A stretch of 64,000 nt of DNA from Desulfoplanes formicivorans (GTDB lineage Bacteria > Desulfobacterota > Desulfovibrionia > Desulfovibrionales > Desulfomicrobiaceae), in the NCBI RefSeq assembly GCF_001748225.1, contig NZ_BDFE01000017.1:186001-250000 (forward strand). The letters are read 5' to 3'. Below are positions 17,278 to 26,228 of the stretch, one piece after another (positions within the stretch are counted from its first letter, which is position 1; each line of letters starts with the position of its first letter). The translations under genes were made by a program, and so were the position numbers. The notes beneath the pieces were generated by a model that made no database searches, was not told the origin of the DNA, and was given only the letters and a program-made list of their open reading frames with translations.

Positions 17278-18549
17278 ATGTACACATGCAGTCTCGAGAG
17301 AATGACTGAAAAAATCAAAAGCTTCAGCCGGTTTGGCGATACCGGGCATGGCGGTATCACCCGGTACGCCCTCTCTCCTGAAGATATCCGGGCAAGAAAC
17401 GAATTTATCAGGCGGATGAAGGCCATTGGGGCCATCATTGAAATCGACGATGTGGCCAATGTCTATGCAACGCTTCCGGGAACCGATCCTTCGGCCAAGC
17501 GTATCGTCATGGGCTCCCACGTGGATTCCGTGAAAAACGGCGGCAATTACGACGGGATACTCGGGGTTCTGGCGGCCATGGAAGTACTGGAAACCGTGGT
17601 CGAGCAGAACATCGACCACGTACATCCCCTCACCGCCATGATATGGACCAATGAGGAAGGTTCTCTCTATCCTCCCGCCATGATGGCCTCGGGCATTGTT
17701 TGTTACGATTTTCTGCCTGAAGATGTGAGAAGGAACTTTCGATATGATGACATGATGGCCTCCAATAACGTTCTCAACAGGGAGGACACCTTTGGAAAGG
17801 CCCTTGATGCTTCGGGATTCAAAGGAGACAGGGCCAACCGTCTCTCTCCGGATGCATACTCGTGCATGTTCGAACTGCATATCGAGCAGGGCCCGATTTT
17901 GGAAGATGCGGGAAACCATGTGGGAGTGGTGGATTGCGTCCTTGGAATGTTCAACTGCCGTCTGCGATTCTATGGCCAGACAGTCCATGCAGGAACCTTT
18001 CCCATGCCCAAGAGGCAGGATGCCCTTTTTGCCGCATCCCAGGCACTTTGTTCTCTGCATGAAAAAATCGATGCCCTGGGATACGAGGATCTGGTGTATA
18101 CAACCGGTGAAATCGCATGCCATCCCAACGTTCATACCTGTGTTCCAGACGAAGTGGATTTTTCCATAGATGTTCGGCATGAGCGTGCTGACGTGCTTGA
18201 AAAGGTCCTTGGCATTGTTGCAGACTGTGCGGATAAAACATGGGCAGGGTGTACCTGCAGGGTCGAAACAATGTGGAACCGTAATACTGTTTACTGGGAC
18301 AAAACCCTGGTGAGGTATCTCAAGGAAGCTGCAGAAGAGACAGGTGTCAAACATCAGATCCTCCATTCCGGAGCAGGTCATGATGCCCAGTTTGTTTCCT
18401 ACATGCTGCCCACAGCCATGGTCTTTGTTCAGTCCAAAGACGGCCTGTCCCATTGCGAACGGGAATACTCGTCCCCGCAACATTGTACCTCGGGTGCAAC
18501 GGTTCTGCTCAATGCGGTCCTCAAGGCTGATGCCAAACGTAACATGTGA
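17278..18549 (+). CDS. Hydantoinase/carbamoylase-family amidase (M20 metal-dependent)
   Basis: A 423-residue M20-type dinuclear metal amidohydrolase of the N-carbamoyl-L-amino acid hydrolase / allantoate amidohydrolase / beta-ureidopropionase kind. Metal ligands are visible in GSHVDS, GNYDGILG, NEEGSLY, ELHIEQGP and LSHCERE. It removes carbamoyl or similar groups, freeing an amino acid or amine plus CO2 and ammonia. I chose the ATG at 17278, which has GAGGAG 8 bases upstream; a GTG at 17254 overlaps the previous stop. Functionally it would act between the amidohydrolase and the aminotransferase. Confidence 0.87.
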   Translation: MYTCSLERMTEKIKSFSRFGDTGHGGITRYALSPEDIRARNEFIRRMKAIGAIIEIDDVANVYATLPGTDPSAKRIVMGSHVDSVKNGGNYDGILGVLAAMEVLETVVEQNIDHVHPLTAMIWTNEEGSLYPPAMMASGIVCYDFLPEDVRRNFRYDDMMASNNVLNREDTFGKALDASGFKGDRANRLSPDAYSCMFELHIEQGPILEDAGNHVGVVDCVLGMFNCRLRFYGQTVHAGTFPMPKRQDALFAASQALCSLHEKIDALGYEDLVYTTGEIACHPNVHTCVPDEVDFSIDVRHERADVLEKVLGIVADCADKTWAGCTCRVETMWNRNTVYWDKTLVRYLKEAAEETGVKHQILHSGAGHDAQFVSYMLPTAMVFVQSKDGLSHCEREYSSPQHCTSGATVLLNAVLKADAKRNM

Positions 18550-18671
18550 CGGCAGGTTTCGATCATGGGGTCATCAACTCCGCCAAGAAGAAACTCAGAA
18601 ACGTGGACAAGGTCATGCACTCCAGTCAAATGGACAATTGTCCGTGAACCATAACCTCCACCCCTTGTGCT

Positions 18672-18699
18672 GATTCCCCATAAGCAAGGGAATCTTTTT
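18672..18699 (+). terminator. Rho-independent terminator after the amidase
   Basis: GATTCCC at 18672-18678 pairs with GGGAATC at 18688-18694 and TTTTT follows. Confidence 0.75.
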
Positions 18700-18701
18700 C
18701 A

Positions 18702-18746
18702 CCGGTATACAGGTTGATTCGTGTCGCTATTCAACCTGTATACCGG
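18702..18746. promoter_or_regulatory. Large palindrome upstream of the E1 genes, candidate operator
   Basis: A 16-bp perfect inverted repeat (CCGGTATACAGGTTGA at 18702-18717, complement at 18731-18746) with a 13-base spacer. No T tract follows, so it is not a simple terminator. The half sites carry GTATAC, a core seen in operators of GntR-type regulators; that link is only suggestive. It lies 275 bases before the E1 alpha start, in a 470-base gap with no other recognisable gene. Confidence 0.5.
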
Positions 18747-19020
18747 AAGTATCATACATATCCCATACTTCTTCTGCATATCCCTTCTCTGAAAACAAGC
18801 GACATGGGCACGACCATCCGGGCCCGCAAACCTCCTTTCCAATCCATTTTCTGAACAGGCAACAACGGGTTGACCCAAGGAAAACATCCCCTTCTGCCAC
18901 TTCCGGGTACAACCTTTGCGTGACTCCAGCGTATGCCCATGTTATCGTTACCCTGTACAACAGGATCCATTGGGTACTCTTCATTCATCCCGAAAACGAT
19001 TTTCCCATGGAGGTTTGCAT

Positions 19021-20011
19021 GGCAAAGGAGACAAAGAACGCATTACGACGATCCATACTGGAAAAAATGTTGCTCACCCGGGCCTTTGAAGACCGCATTG
19101 CACACCTGGCAGCCCAAAAGGACCGACTGCCCGGCATGCAGATCCTGGCCACGGGTCAGGAGGCGGCCGTGGCTGCAGTGCTTGCTCTTGGTCCCGAAGA
19201 CGTCATCGTAACCAATCATCGAAGCCACGCCCATCTGCTGGCCCGCGGAGCCACCCCCCAGTCCCTGCTGGCAGAGATCATGGGCAAGGAAACCGGAGTG
19301 AACCACGGCAAGTCCGGTACTCTGCATATGGCGGTTCCCCATCTGAATGTCCTCATGACCTCCACAGTGGTGGGTGCCGGGCCGCTTCTGGCCATGGGTG
19401 CGGCCTTTGCCCAGCAGTACAAGGAAGAGGATGCCGTGACCATGGTTTTTTTCGGCGATGGTGCAGCAGCCGAAGGCTCGGTGCATGAAGCCATGAACAT
19501 GGCCGGAGTCTGGCACCTTCCCCTGCTCTTTGTCTGCGAAAACAACTGCTGGGCAGGGGCCCAGAGTTTGAAGGATCATTGCTCCGTGAGCAACATTGTC
19601 ACACGTGCAGCAGGATACGGCATGCCCGGAAAGCTGGTAAACGGCAACGATCCCGATGAAATACTGGACACGTCCCTGGAAATGATCGCCCGTTGTCGCC
19701 AGGGGCAGGGGCCTGCCCTCATGGAACTGGCCACCTACCGCATGCGCGGCCATGGGGAGTACGATCACCAAGAGTATGTTGATCCCGAAGAAATCGCCTT
19801 CTGGGCCCAGCGTGACCCCATCAAGCTGTTTCGCACCCGTCTGGAACAGGATGGGGTGGTTGATGCTGCCCAGGCAGAGGTCATGTACCGGGATGCAGAA
19901 GCAAGCATTGATGCTGCCCTGGAATTTGCCGATGCAAGTCCCTATCCCGCGCCCCAGGCCGCTTTTGATCACCTCTGGGCCCGTGCCGAAGAAGAGACAG
20001 GGAGGATATAG
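19021..20011 (+). CDS. Thiamine-diphosphate-dependent dehydrogenase E1, alpha subunit
   Basis: A 330-residue E1 alpha subunit of the pyruvate / acetoin / branched-chain 2-oxoacid dehydrogenase class. The thiamine diphosphate and Mg site GDGAAAEGSVHEAMNMA is present, ending in CENN as usual, and the phosphorylation-loop equivalent YRMRGHGEYD is seen. The ATG at 19021 follows a GGAGG. The beta subunit starts 2 bases after the stop. No E2 or E3 gene follows, so it either borrows an E2 from elsewhere or works alone as a decarboxylase/acyloin synthase. Confidence 0.87.
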
Positions 20012-20013
20012 CC

Positions 20014-20988
20014 ATGCAGAATCTCCACACTGGTGTTGCCATTCAGAACGGGCTGCGTCTGGCCATGGAAATGGACGATCGTGTTTTTCTGGCCGGAGAA
20101 GGAATCGGGGTCTCCATTCATGCCAATCCCCTCATGCCCACCCACGGTCTGTTGGAAACCTTTGGTCCCAAACGTGTCCGGGACACCCCGGTCAGCGAGG
20201 CGGCCATTGCAGGCCTGGCCGTGGGCGCCTCGGCCATGGGACTGCTCCCTGTGGTGGAAATCATGTTTTTTCCCTTCATCACCCTGGCCTCGGATATGCT
20301 GGTGAACCATGCTGCCAAATTGCGCTACTTAAGCGGTGGCAAAACCGCCTTTCCCCTCACTGTACGCGTCAAGGCCGGAGTCATGAGCGCCGGATGCCAG
20401 CATTCGCACAATCTGGAAACGTGGCTGGCCCATATCCCGGGACTCAAGGTAACCTTTGCGTCCACACCGGCTGATGCCAAAGGTTTGCTGCTTTCTGCCA
20501 TCTTTGACCCTGATCCGGTCATTGTGGTGGAAGAGATGGGGCTCTACTGGACCAAGGGTCCGGTGCCTCCAGGCGATGTGCGTGTGCCCCTTGGCAAGGC
20601 AGCCATCCGTCGCCCAGGAAACGACGTAACCGTTGTTGGCTACGGCGGTCTGATGTTTGCTGCCCTGGAAGCTGCAGAAAAACTGGAAGCTGAAGGCGTG
20701 TCCGTGGAGGTGATCGACCTGCGTACCCTGGTTCCCCTGGACCGTGAAACCATTCTGGAATCCATTGCCCGTACCGGACGACTGGTGATAGTGCATGAGG
20801 CCACCAAGTTCTGCGGTTTTGGCGCAGAACTGGCGGCACTGGCCGCGGAAGAGGGATTCAGCTCCCTCAGTGCCCCAGTGCGCCGCGTGGCCGGACCCGA
20901 CATCCCTGTGCCGTTCTCGCCTCCCCAGGAACAATTCTACATGCCCAATGCCCAGAAAATCGCCGAGGCTGTACGATCCATCATGTAG
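20014..20988 (+). CDS. Thiamine-diphosphate-dependent dehydrogenase E1, beta subunit
   Basis: A 324-residue E1 beta subunit that completes the alpha2-beta2 active site. The conserved DTPVSEAAIAGLAVGAS segment and the C-terminal transketolase-like domain (VIDLRTLVPLDRETI) are intact. It pairs with the alpha subunit 2 bases upstream. The usual E2 dihydrolipoyl acyltransferase and E3 are absent; a strong hairpin ends the unit. A short HSHNLE segment after CQH matches where family members bind substrate, but specificity cannot be assigned. Confidence 0.87.
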   Translation: MQNLHTGVAIQNGLRLAMEMDDRVFLAGEGIGVSIHANPLMPTHGLLETFGPKRVRDTPVSEAAIAGLAVGASAMGLLPVVEIMFFPFITLASDMLVNHAAKLRYLSGGKTAFPLTVRVKAGVMSAGCQHSHNLETWLAHIPGLKVTFASTPADAKGLLLSAIFDPDPVIVVEEMGLYWTKGPVPPGDVRVPLGKAAIRRPGNDVTVVGYGGLMFAALEAAEKLEAEGVSVEVIDLRTLVPLDRETILESIARTGRLVIVHEATKFCGFGAELAALAAEEGFSSLSAPVRRVAGPDIPVPFSPPQEQFYMPNAQKIAEAVRSIM

Positions 20989-21022
20989 GCATGGGTTTGC
21001 CCGCATCTTGTATTGCACCCCA

Positions 21023-21073
21023 AAACCTGATTTCCCCCCGATCTCATACAGAGAACGGGGGGAAATCAGGTTT
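21023..21073. terminator. Strong hairpin between convergent genes
   Basis: An 18-bp perfect stem (21023-21040 with 21056-21073) and 15-base loop, 35 bases after the E1 beta stop. T tract on the plus strand is limited to the stem end; the A-rich 5' arm gives a T-rich end on the minus strand as well. Confidence 0.75.
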
Positions 21074-21312
21074 GTAGATCCACAAAATCCTGCTGAAACT
21101 CATTGAAAGAAAGGATTCTTCCTCGGTTTGAGTGCAATGGACCCATCGTGGCGAATTTGGAAAGCCCATTGCCCGAACAATGAGCCATGGCTGCCGGGCA
21201 AACAGCTGTTTTGGCCTTGCCCTTGTGCTGCCCGGGAAAGTGACGGGCCCAGGCTTTGATATGCGTCCATCAAAGCACGGCCCTTACCACTCTTGTGCAA
21301 TATCCCCGGCTT

Positions 21313-22593
21313 TTACTCACCCAACATAATGCGGATGATCTCCTTGTCGGTTTCACGCATGCCGTCCCGGCCCAACCGGCCGATGTTGGCAATGGTGTTC
21401 TCCACCCCCTTTGTCACAATGCCCTCTCCACCATAAAACTGTTGGCCATGCTGGTACATGTAATAACCAAGGATGCCGGCTTCCACTGCAGCAGCAATCT
21501 TGCCGGCACACGAAGGCTTGGCGCCGTCGCAGATGATGCCTGACACAATGGCCAGGGCATTCACCACGGTGTGGGCGATCTCTTCATAGCCCCCGCCGTG
21601 GAGCCAGGCGATGCCAGCCCCGGCACCCACACCAGCGCTTATGGCGCCACAATAGGCGGAAAGGCGGCCGATACCTGTTTTTTGATGGATGGTGATGAGA
21701 TTGGAGACCACAAGGGCCCGGAAGAGGGTCTCCTGATCAGCACCCAGCTCCCTAGCATATTCAATGACCGGAACCGAAGCGGTGATGCCCTGATTGCCCG
21801 ATCCCGAGACAATGACCACGGGAAGTTCACATCCGCTCATGCGGGCATCAGACCCGGCCGCGGCCATGGCCTTGGCCCGTATCTTGATGTCATCCCCCCA
21901 CGTCTTCACAAGGACAGAACCCACATTGGCCCCCCAATCCCCGTTAATGCCCTCCTGGGCAATGCGGTAGTTGTATTCCACCTGGCGCTGGATCAGGTCG
22001 TTGACATGGGCAAGGTCCACGGAGGTTGCAAAATCCAGGATATCCTCAACATTCAAAAGGGACCGATCCGTAAGGGATGAAGTTTCCACATCATCACAGT
22101 TCCCATCTGAAAAAAGGACCTCGCCATTGCGGGTGATGCGGATGATGTTGGTATGAAAATGAGCAATGCGCACCGCCGCTTCAAGGGATCCGGCATACAC
22201 CGTAACAATGATGTCAAAAAGGAACCCGCTTTGGGTATTTTTCACCTGCACTGGGGTGTTTTTCAAAAAATCCCCAATGCGAGCCCGTCCTGCATCATCC
22301 ACGCATGAGAGAACTTCAAGAACCTTGTTTGCATCCCCGGCCACGATGCCTGCTGCAGCCGCAGCCTCAATGCCTTTCAGATACCCGGTATTGGGGACCA
22401 CCACACTTTTGACATTCTTGATGATGTTATCACTGGCCTCAATGACCACCCTGTCGGGCGTTTGTCCGAGAACATCCCGTGCCTTGGCAGCGGCATAGGC
22501 AATGGCAATGGGCTCGGTACAGCCCATGGCCGGGACGAGTTCCTCCTGCAAAATGGCCACATAGGCCTTGTATCTCTTGTCGGTTGTTTCCAT
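21313..22593 (-). CDS. L-cysteine desulfidase family protein (CyuA/UPF0597)
   Basis: A 426-residue enzyme of the iron-sulfur L-cysteine desulfidase / serine dehydratase-alpha-like family, which splits cysteine into pyruvate, sulfide and ammonia. Conserved Cys residues expected to hold a [4Fe-4S] cluster are in MGCTEP (about 24), SAYCGAISAG and ICDGAKPSC near the C-terminus. I chose the ATG at 22591-22593, which has AAGGA 7 bases upstream and is right before conserved sequence; the open frame extends further up but through the neighbouring gene. Sulfide production from cysteine fits an anaerobe. Confidence 0.88.
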   Translation of the reverse strand: METTDKRYKAYVAILQEELVPAMGCTEPIAIAYAAAKARDVLGQTPDRVVIEASDNIIKNVKSVVVPNTGYLKGIEAAAAAGIVAGDANKVLEVLSCVDDAGRARIGDFLKNTPVQVKNTQSGFLFDIIVTVYAGSLEAAVRIAHFHTNIIRITRNGEVLFSDGNCDDVETSSLTDRSLLNVEDILDFATSVDLAHVNDLIQRQVEYNYRIAQEGINGDWGANVGSVLVKTWGDDIKIRAKAMAAAGSDARMSGCELPVVIVSGSGNQGITASVPVIEYARELGADQETLFRALVVSNLITIHQKTGIGRLSAYCGAISAGVGAGAGIAWLHGGGYEEIAHTVVNALAIVSGIICDGAKPSCAGKIAAAVEAGILGYYMYQHGQQFYGGEGIVTKGVENTIANIGRLGRDGMRETDKEIIRIMLGE

Positions 22594-22702
22594 GATGTGT
22601 CCTTGCATCTGTCTGTCGGGCCATTTGAGAAGGCTGTTGTTGTGACCGAATTGCCGGACAAGGTACCCATTGACAGCGACCTCAAAAAGCCTTGTAACAT
22701 GG

Positions 22703-23008
22703 TTACGGATTTTCCACGTCTGCCTCTTCCCATATCTGAACGGTCGAGGTGGCGCGCAAAGCTGCGGTTTTTTCCCGCATGGCCTGGATATGCGGTGTGT
22801 TGGCATGCTTTTCCAAAGCGTCCATGCTCGCCCATGTTTCATAAAAAAGAAAGGCGGGCGTTGCGCCCTGGCTGCTCCGGTGGAGGTTGTACCGGATGCA
22901 TCCCGGTTCCTGGCGCACAAGGTCCACGACGGCACGCAGTTCTTTTTCCAGTGTCTCTTCCTGGCCAGGTTTGGGCGTTATAAAGGCGGTAACATACACA
23001 TGAGACAT
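22703..23008 (-). CDS. Antibiotic biosynthesis monooxygenase (ABM) family, quinol-monooxygenase-like
   Basis: A 101-residue dimeric ferredoxin-like alpha/beta barrel protein. FITPKPGQEETLEKELR, EPGCIRYNLHRS and FLFYETWASMDALEKHANT follow the ABM family pattern. Start at 23006-23008 has AAGGAG 8 bases upstream. Family members oxidise quinols or act as small-molecule isomerases; in an anaerobe the substrate is unclear. It precedes the desulfidase gene by 109 bases on the same strand and may be co-transcribed. Confidence 0.85.
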   Translation of the reverse strand: MSHVYVTAFITPKPGQEETLEKELRAVVDLVRQEPGCIRYNLHRSSQGATPAFLFYETWASMDALEKHANTPHIQAMREKTAALRATSTVQIWEEADVENP

Positions 23009-23537
23009 GCTGAAACTCCTTGAAGGTGCGTTTTTCATACACGGGTTGGGGATGGTGGATTGGTCCGGATTTAAAATCCCTGTCACTACCTGTTTCCATT
23101 TCAGCCTGTTTCCAGGCCATGTTGATCATTCTGGCAATGGCCTTTTGCCCGGACCCCATTGAACGAAACTGCAATCAAGCAAATGGTTCATTTGAAGAAG
23201 CAGTAAACAAAAGGGAGGCCGAGTACCTGAAGAAGCAACACACATCATGGGGATGAAGCGTGGCGCAAATAGGCTTCAGGGCACACCGGCAAACCACATG
23301 CAGGGCGTGATCATCCGGAAAAATGGAGTCACCCCTTGTACCAGTTGATCTCTGGCTGTAATCCCGGGCAGCAGGATAATGGCCAGCACCGCTTTAACCA
23401 GCCACACAATGAAGTCAACTGTCCGCTGGGGTCGCCATGGGGGAATGAACAAAATCCCCTTGCCGGGTCTGTGCCCGGATGAAAGGGAAAAACGGGTTAT
23501 ATGCCTTGAGCGCGTATCTGATAACACAGGAGTGACA
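23009..23537. other. Gene-free stretch with a possible decayed membrane-protein fragment
   Basis: About 530 bases. On the minus strand, a frame ending at 23276 encodes a hydrophobic segment (TVDFIVWLVKAVLAII) that looks like one transmembrane helix, but it lacks a ribosome-binding site and recognisable family, so it may be a remnant. Nothing else is supported. Confidence 0.4.
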
Positions 23538-24479
23538 ATGAAAACAATCACATTGACAAGTGGTGATGCTATCCCTCCAATGGGTCTTGGAACCTGGAAA
23601 TCTGCACCGGGCCAGGTAGCTGCAGCAGTCATACATGCGGTCAATCTGGGCTACCGCCATATTGATTGCGCCCATATTTACGGAAACGAAGTTGAGATCG
23701 GCAAAGCCCTGGCCCGGGTGGACGTGCCGCGCAAGGATCTCTGGATCACCTCCAAACTCTGGAACAACGCCCATGCTCCCCAAGACGTACTCCCGGCCCT
23801 GGAAAAGACACTGGAAGATTTACACCTTGAATACCTTGATCTCTACCTGATTCACTGGCCCGTTCATTTCAGGCCCGGTGTTGTCTCTCCTTCCAGCGGA
23901 GGGGATTTTCTGCCATGGGATGCTATCCCCATCCTGGAAACCTGGGCTGCTCTGGAAGCCTGTGTGCACAAGGGACTGGTACGCAATATCGGTGTGAGCA
24001 ATTTCTCGACAACCAAGCTGCAGACCCTTCTCAACGGCGCATCCATTGCCCCGGCCATGAATCAGATCGAGATGCACCCCTACCTTCAGCAACGCAAGAT
24101 GAAGGCCTTTTGCCATCAGCACGGCATTGCCCTGACGGCCTACGCCCCCCTGGGTTCCGGCGATCGTCCTGCAGCCTTGAAACATGACAATGAGCCCAGC
24201 CTGCTTCAGCATCCTGTTATTCTTTCCGTGGGGAAAAAGCATCATGCCAGCGCCGCGCAGGTGCTCATCAGCTGGGCTTTGCATCGCGATACCGTCGTGA
24301 TTCCCAAGTCGGTCAATCCCGGACGTTTGAAGGAGAACCTTGAGGCCACCCATCTGGTTCTGGATGCTGAAGACATACAGGCCATTGACGATCTGGATGC
24401 GGGCTACAGGTATGTGGATGGGAAATTCTGGACCGTAAAGGGCTCTCCGTACACGGTCGAAAATCTATGGGATATGTAG
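23538..24479 (+). CDS. Aldo/keto reductase
   Basis: A 313-residue TIM-barrel NADPH-dependent reductase. The catalytic tetrad can be placed: Asp in HIDCAHIYGNE, Tyr in the same motif, Lys in ITSKLWN and His in LIHWPVH. The cofactor signature VIPKSVNPGRLKEN is near residue 255. The C-terminus (SPYTVENLWD) is typical of the aldose-reductase subgroup. The ATG has CAGGAG 6 bases upstream. Physiological substrate unknown. Confidence 0.9.
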   Translation: MKTITLTSGDAIPPMGLGTWKSAPGQVAAAVIHAVNLGYRHIDCAHIYGNEVEIGKALARVDVPRKDLWITSKLWNNAHAPQDVLPALEKTLEDLHLEYLDLYLIHWPVHFRPGVVSPSSGGDFLPWDAIPILETWAALEACVHKGLVRNIGVSNFSTTKLQTLLNGASIAPAMNQIEMHPYLQQRKMKAFCHQHGIALTAYAPLGSGDRPAALKHDNEPSLLQHPVILSVGKKHHASAAQVLISWALHRDTVVIPKSVNPGRLKENLEATHLVLDAEDIQAIDDLDAGYRYVDGKFWTVKGSPYTVENLWDM

Positions 24480-24514
24480 GAAACCCAAATCATTGCAGCC
24501 AGTACGGCACAAAT

Positions 24515-24555
24515 AACGGCCGTCCCTTTCCAACTCACGCAAAGGGGCGGCCGTT
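24515..24555. terminator. Hairpin after the aldo/keto reductase
   Basis: A 15-bp stem with one G-T pair (AACGGCCG outer part) and a 10-base loop, 35 bases after the stop. No T tract, so function as terminator is moderate in confidence. Confidence 0.55.
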
Positions 24556-24743
24556 GCCGTATATGCCATCCGTGTTCAAAACAGTTCTTTTCAAGCCCGG
24601 CCGTCTTGGCTGGCAACCAGGCACTGGGTTCATCACGCTGCCATTTTTCTCTTGCGCCTGGGCCTGCATCTGGTTTGAAAGATCTGCCCACGGGATTTTC
24701 TCCCTCGTCATCTTTTGATTCTGCCAGGGAGATTACCCAAACC

Positions 24744-25855
24744 TCAAAAAGAAGATGATACATTCTGAATGTCTTGAACACGTTGTATATCCAGGGGGAT
24801 GCTTCGATTCCCGGGTTTGCTGAAATCAATTTTATTGAGATGAATACTCCGTATCCTTCGATTAAAGGCCGTGTGGTAATAGGTGATCAGATTCTTGGTG
24901 TCATGACATGATGTCCACACGGTATCTGCCGGCAAGGGGTCATTGTTTGCCTGGTTTGAACCTTCTCCCTGTTTGGTGCCCACATTGAAACTGTCCATTA
25001 TCCGGAAAAATTCCTGCATGGTGTCCGTCCCGCCCGAGGTGGATCGGGCATTCTGGGCAAAAACAACAGCACGGACAAATCTTGACGGGGAGGTAAAATC
25101 ACCGGGAACACCCAATAAGCCGGAACCGCCTGACAGGGGAGAAATCTCAACGTCTCCCCACTTTTTGTTCTTGAATGGCACCCCGGACAGATATCCATAA
25201 TTGCGAAGATTGGTCAGATGCCAGTCAAAGGTTGGATTATTGGTGATCACGCCTACGGGATTATGAAAAAATGTTGTCTGGCCATCTTTGAATTCCATAA
25301 CCAGGACATTCCCATCAGGATCGGTGACCATGATATGAAGGGGGACAGCCATTTTCAGGGCAGGATCTTCCACAGCCACAACCCGGATTTTCCCCATGGC
25401 CTTTTGCACCTCTTCCACAGTGGAACATTGAGAAAGAATAAAAGACAGGACATCAGTGGGTGACATGCTTTGATCGGCAAGGGAGGGAAGATACGCAGCA
25501 TACTCGGCAAACCCGTGATGGTAAAAGAAACCTGCGGCCAACCCCTTTTCATTCATCCCATCGGCAACCACCCGGTCCAAAAGTTCAAACCCCAAAAATC
25601 CGTACCGAGCACTCCAGCGCTTGCCATTGATACCCTCCGGGGTGTGCCCCTGAAACTGCGTTTTCCGGGGAACAACCACTGCTTTGGTCTGCAGATCAAA
25701 GGCCCCCCATTCCATTGTGCGTCCATACACCACAGTTCCATCTTTTCCCGTAAGCGTAAGGCCCGTACAGGCAACCCCCTAGCTTCTGTCAACAAGACGG
25801 ATGCAATCAAACATAGAAATGCAATGATCCCCATTTTGTTTTCAACACTACCCAT
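24744..25855 (-). pseudogene. Choloylglycine hydrolase / penicillin acylase family protein, frameshifted at the signal peptide
   Basis: An Ntn-hydrolase (bile-salt-hydrolase / penicillin V acylase family). The start at 25855 has GGAGG 8 bases upstream and encodes a signal peptide (MGIIAFLCLIASVLLTEARG). The mature enzyme should begin at a catalytic Cys (CTGLTLTGKDGT, Cys codon 25767-25769), but that lies in another frame. Adding one G to the GGGGG run (25775-25779) would join them as a 370-residue precursor. The rest, including VYGRTMEWG and the ASN-type loop VITNNPTFDWHL, is intact. Either a homopolymer sequencing error, a recent mutation or phase switching; without repair the N-terminal nucleophile cannot be exposed. 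Confidence 0.75.
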
Positions 25856-26228
25856 GGATCGTTCCTCCGTGTCCTTCAGTGGAATCAATAAAATTCAATA
25901 ATATTATTGAGATATGGGTACATATGGTTTTGGTAATTGTCAAAAATGTTGTGGTCTTTCTTGTCGATTCTGCAACGATTTTTTCAGATGATTGTTTATT
26001 GTCTTTGGGACTGAGTTTCACCTAGTCCACAACCGACCGCTATCCATAACAATCGGCCCTGGCAGGGTGCATCCTGCCAGGGCCGATTGGGGTATGCTGA
26101 AAAAAAATCACGATATGCTGCCAACGACCAGAAACATGCAAACGGTACTGGCAAGCATGGAGCATTCATGGTATGCAATGCACTTCTTTCATTCCCTCTC
26201 TTTCATCAAAAAAACCGCAGGAGGTCCC
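25856..26228. other. Divergent intergenic region with a large hairpin
   Basis: About 370 bases between the acylase gene (minus) and thiol peroxidase (plus). It should hold both promoters; none is clear. The hairpin is listed next. Confidence 0.45.
26051..26088. repeat. 16-bp perfect inverted repeat
   Basis: AATCGGCCCTGGCAGG at 26051-26066 pairs with its complement at 26073-26088 around a 6-base loop. It has no T tract on either side and lies upstream of tpx, so it may be an RNA leader structure, a protein site or a REP-like element. Confidence 0.7.

Noticed and set aside
12867-18549. Standard reductive pyrimidine degradation cluster
   Set aside because: The amidohydrolase is YtcJ-like, not a dihydropyrimidinase, and dihydropyrimidine dehydrogenase genes are absent.
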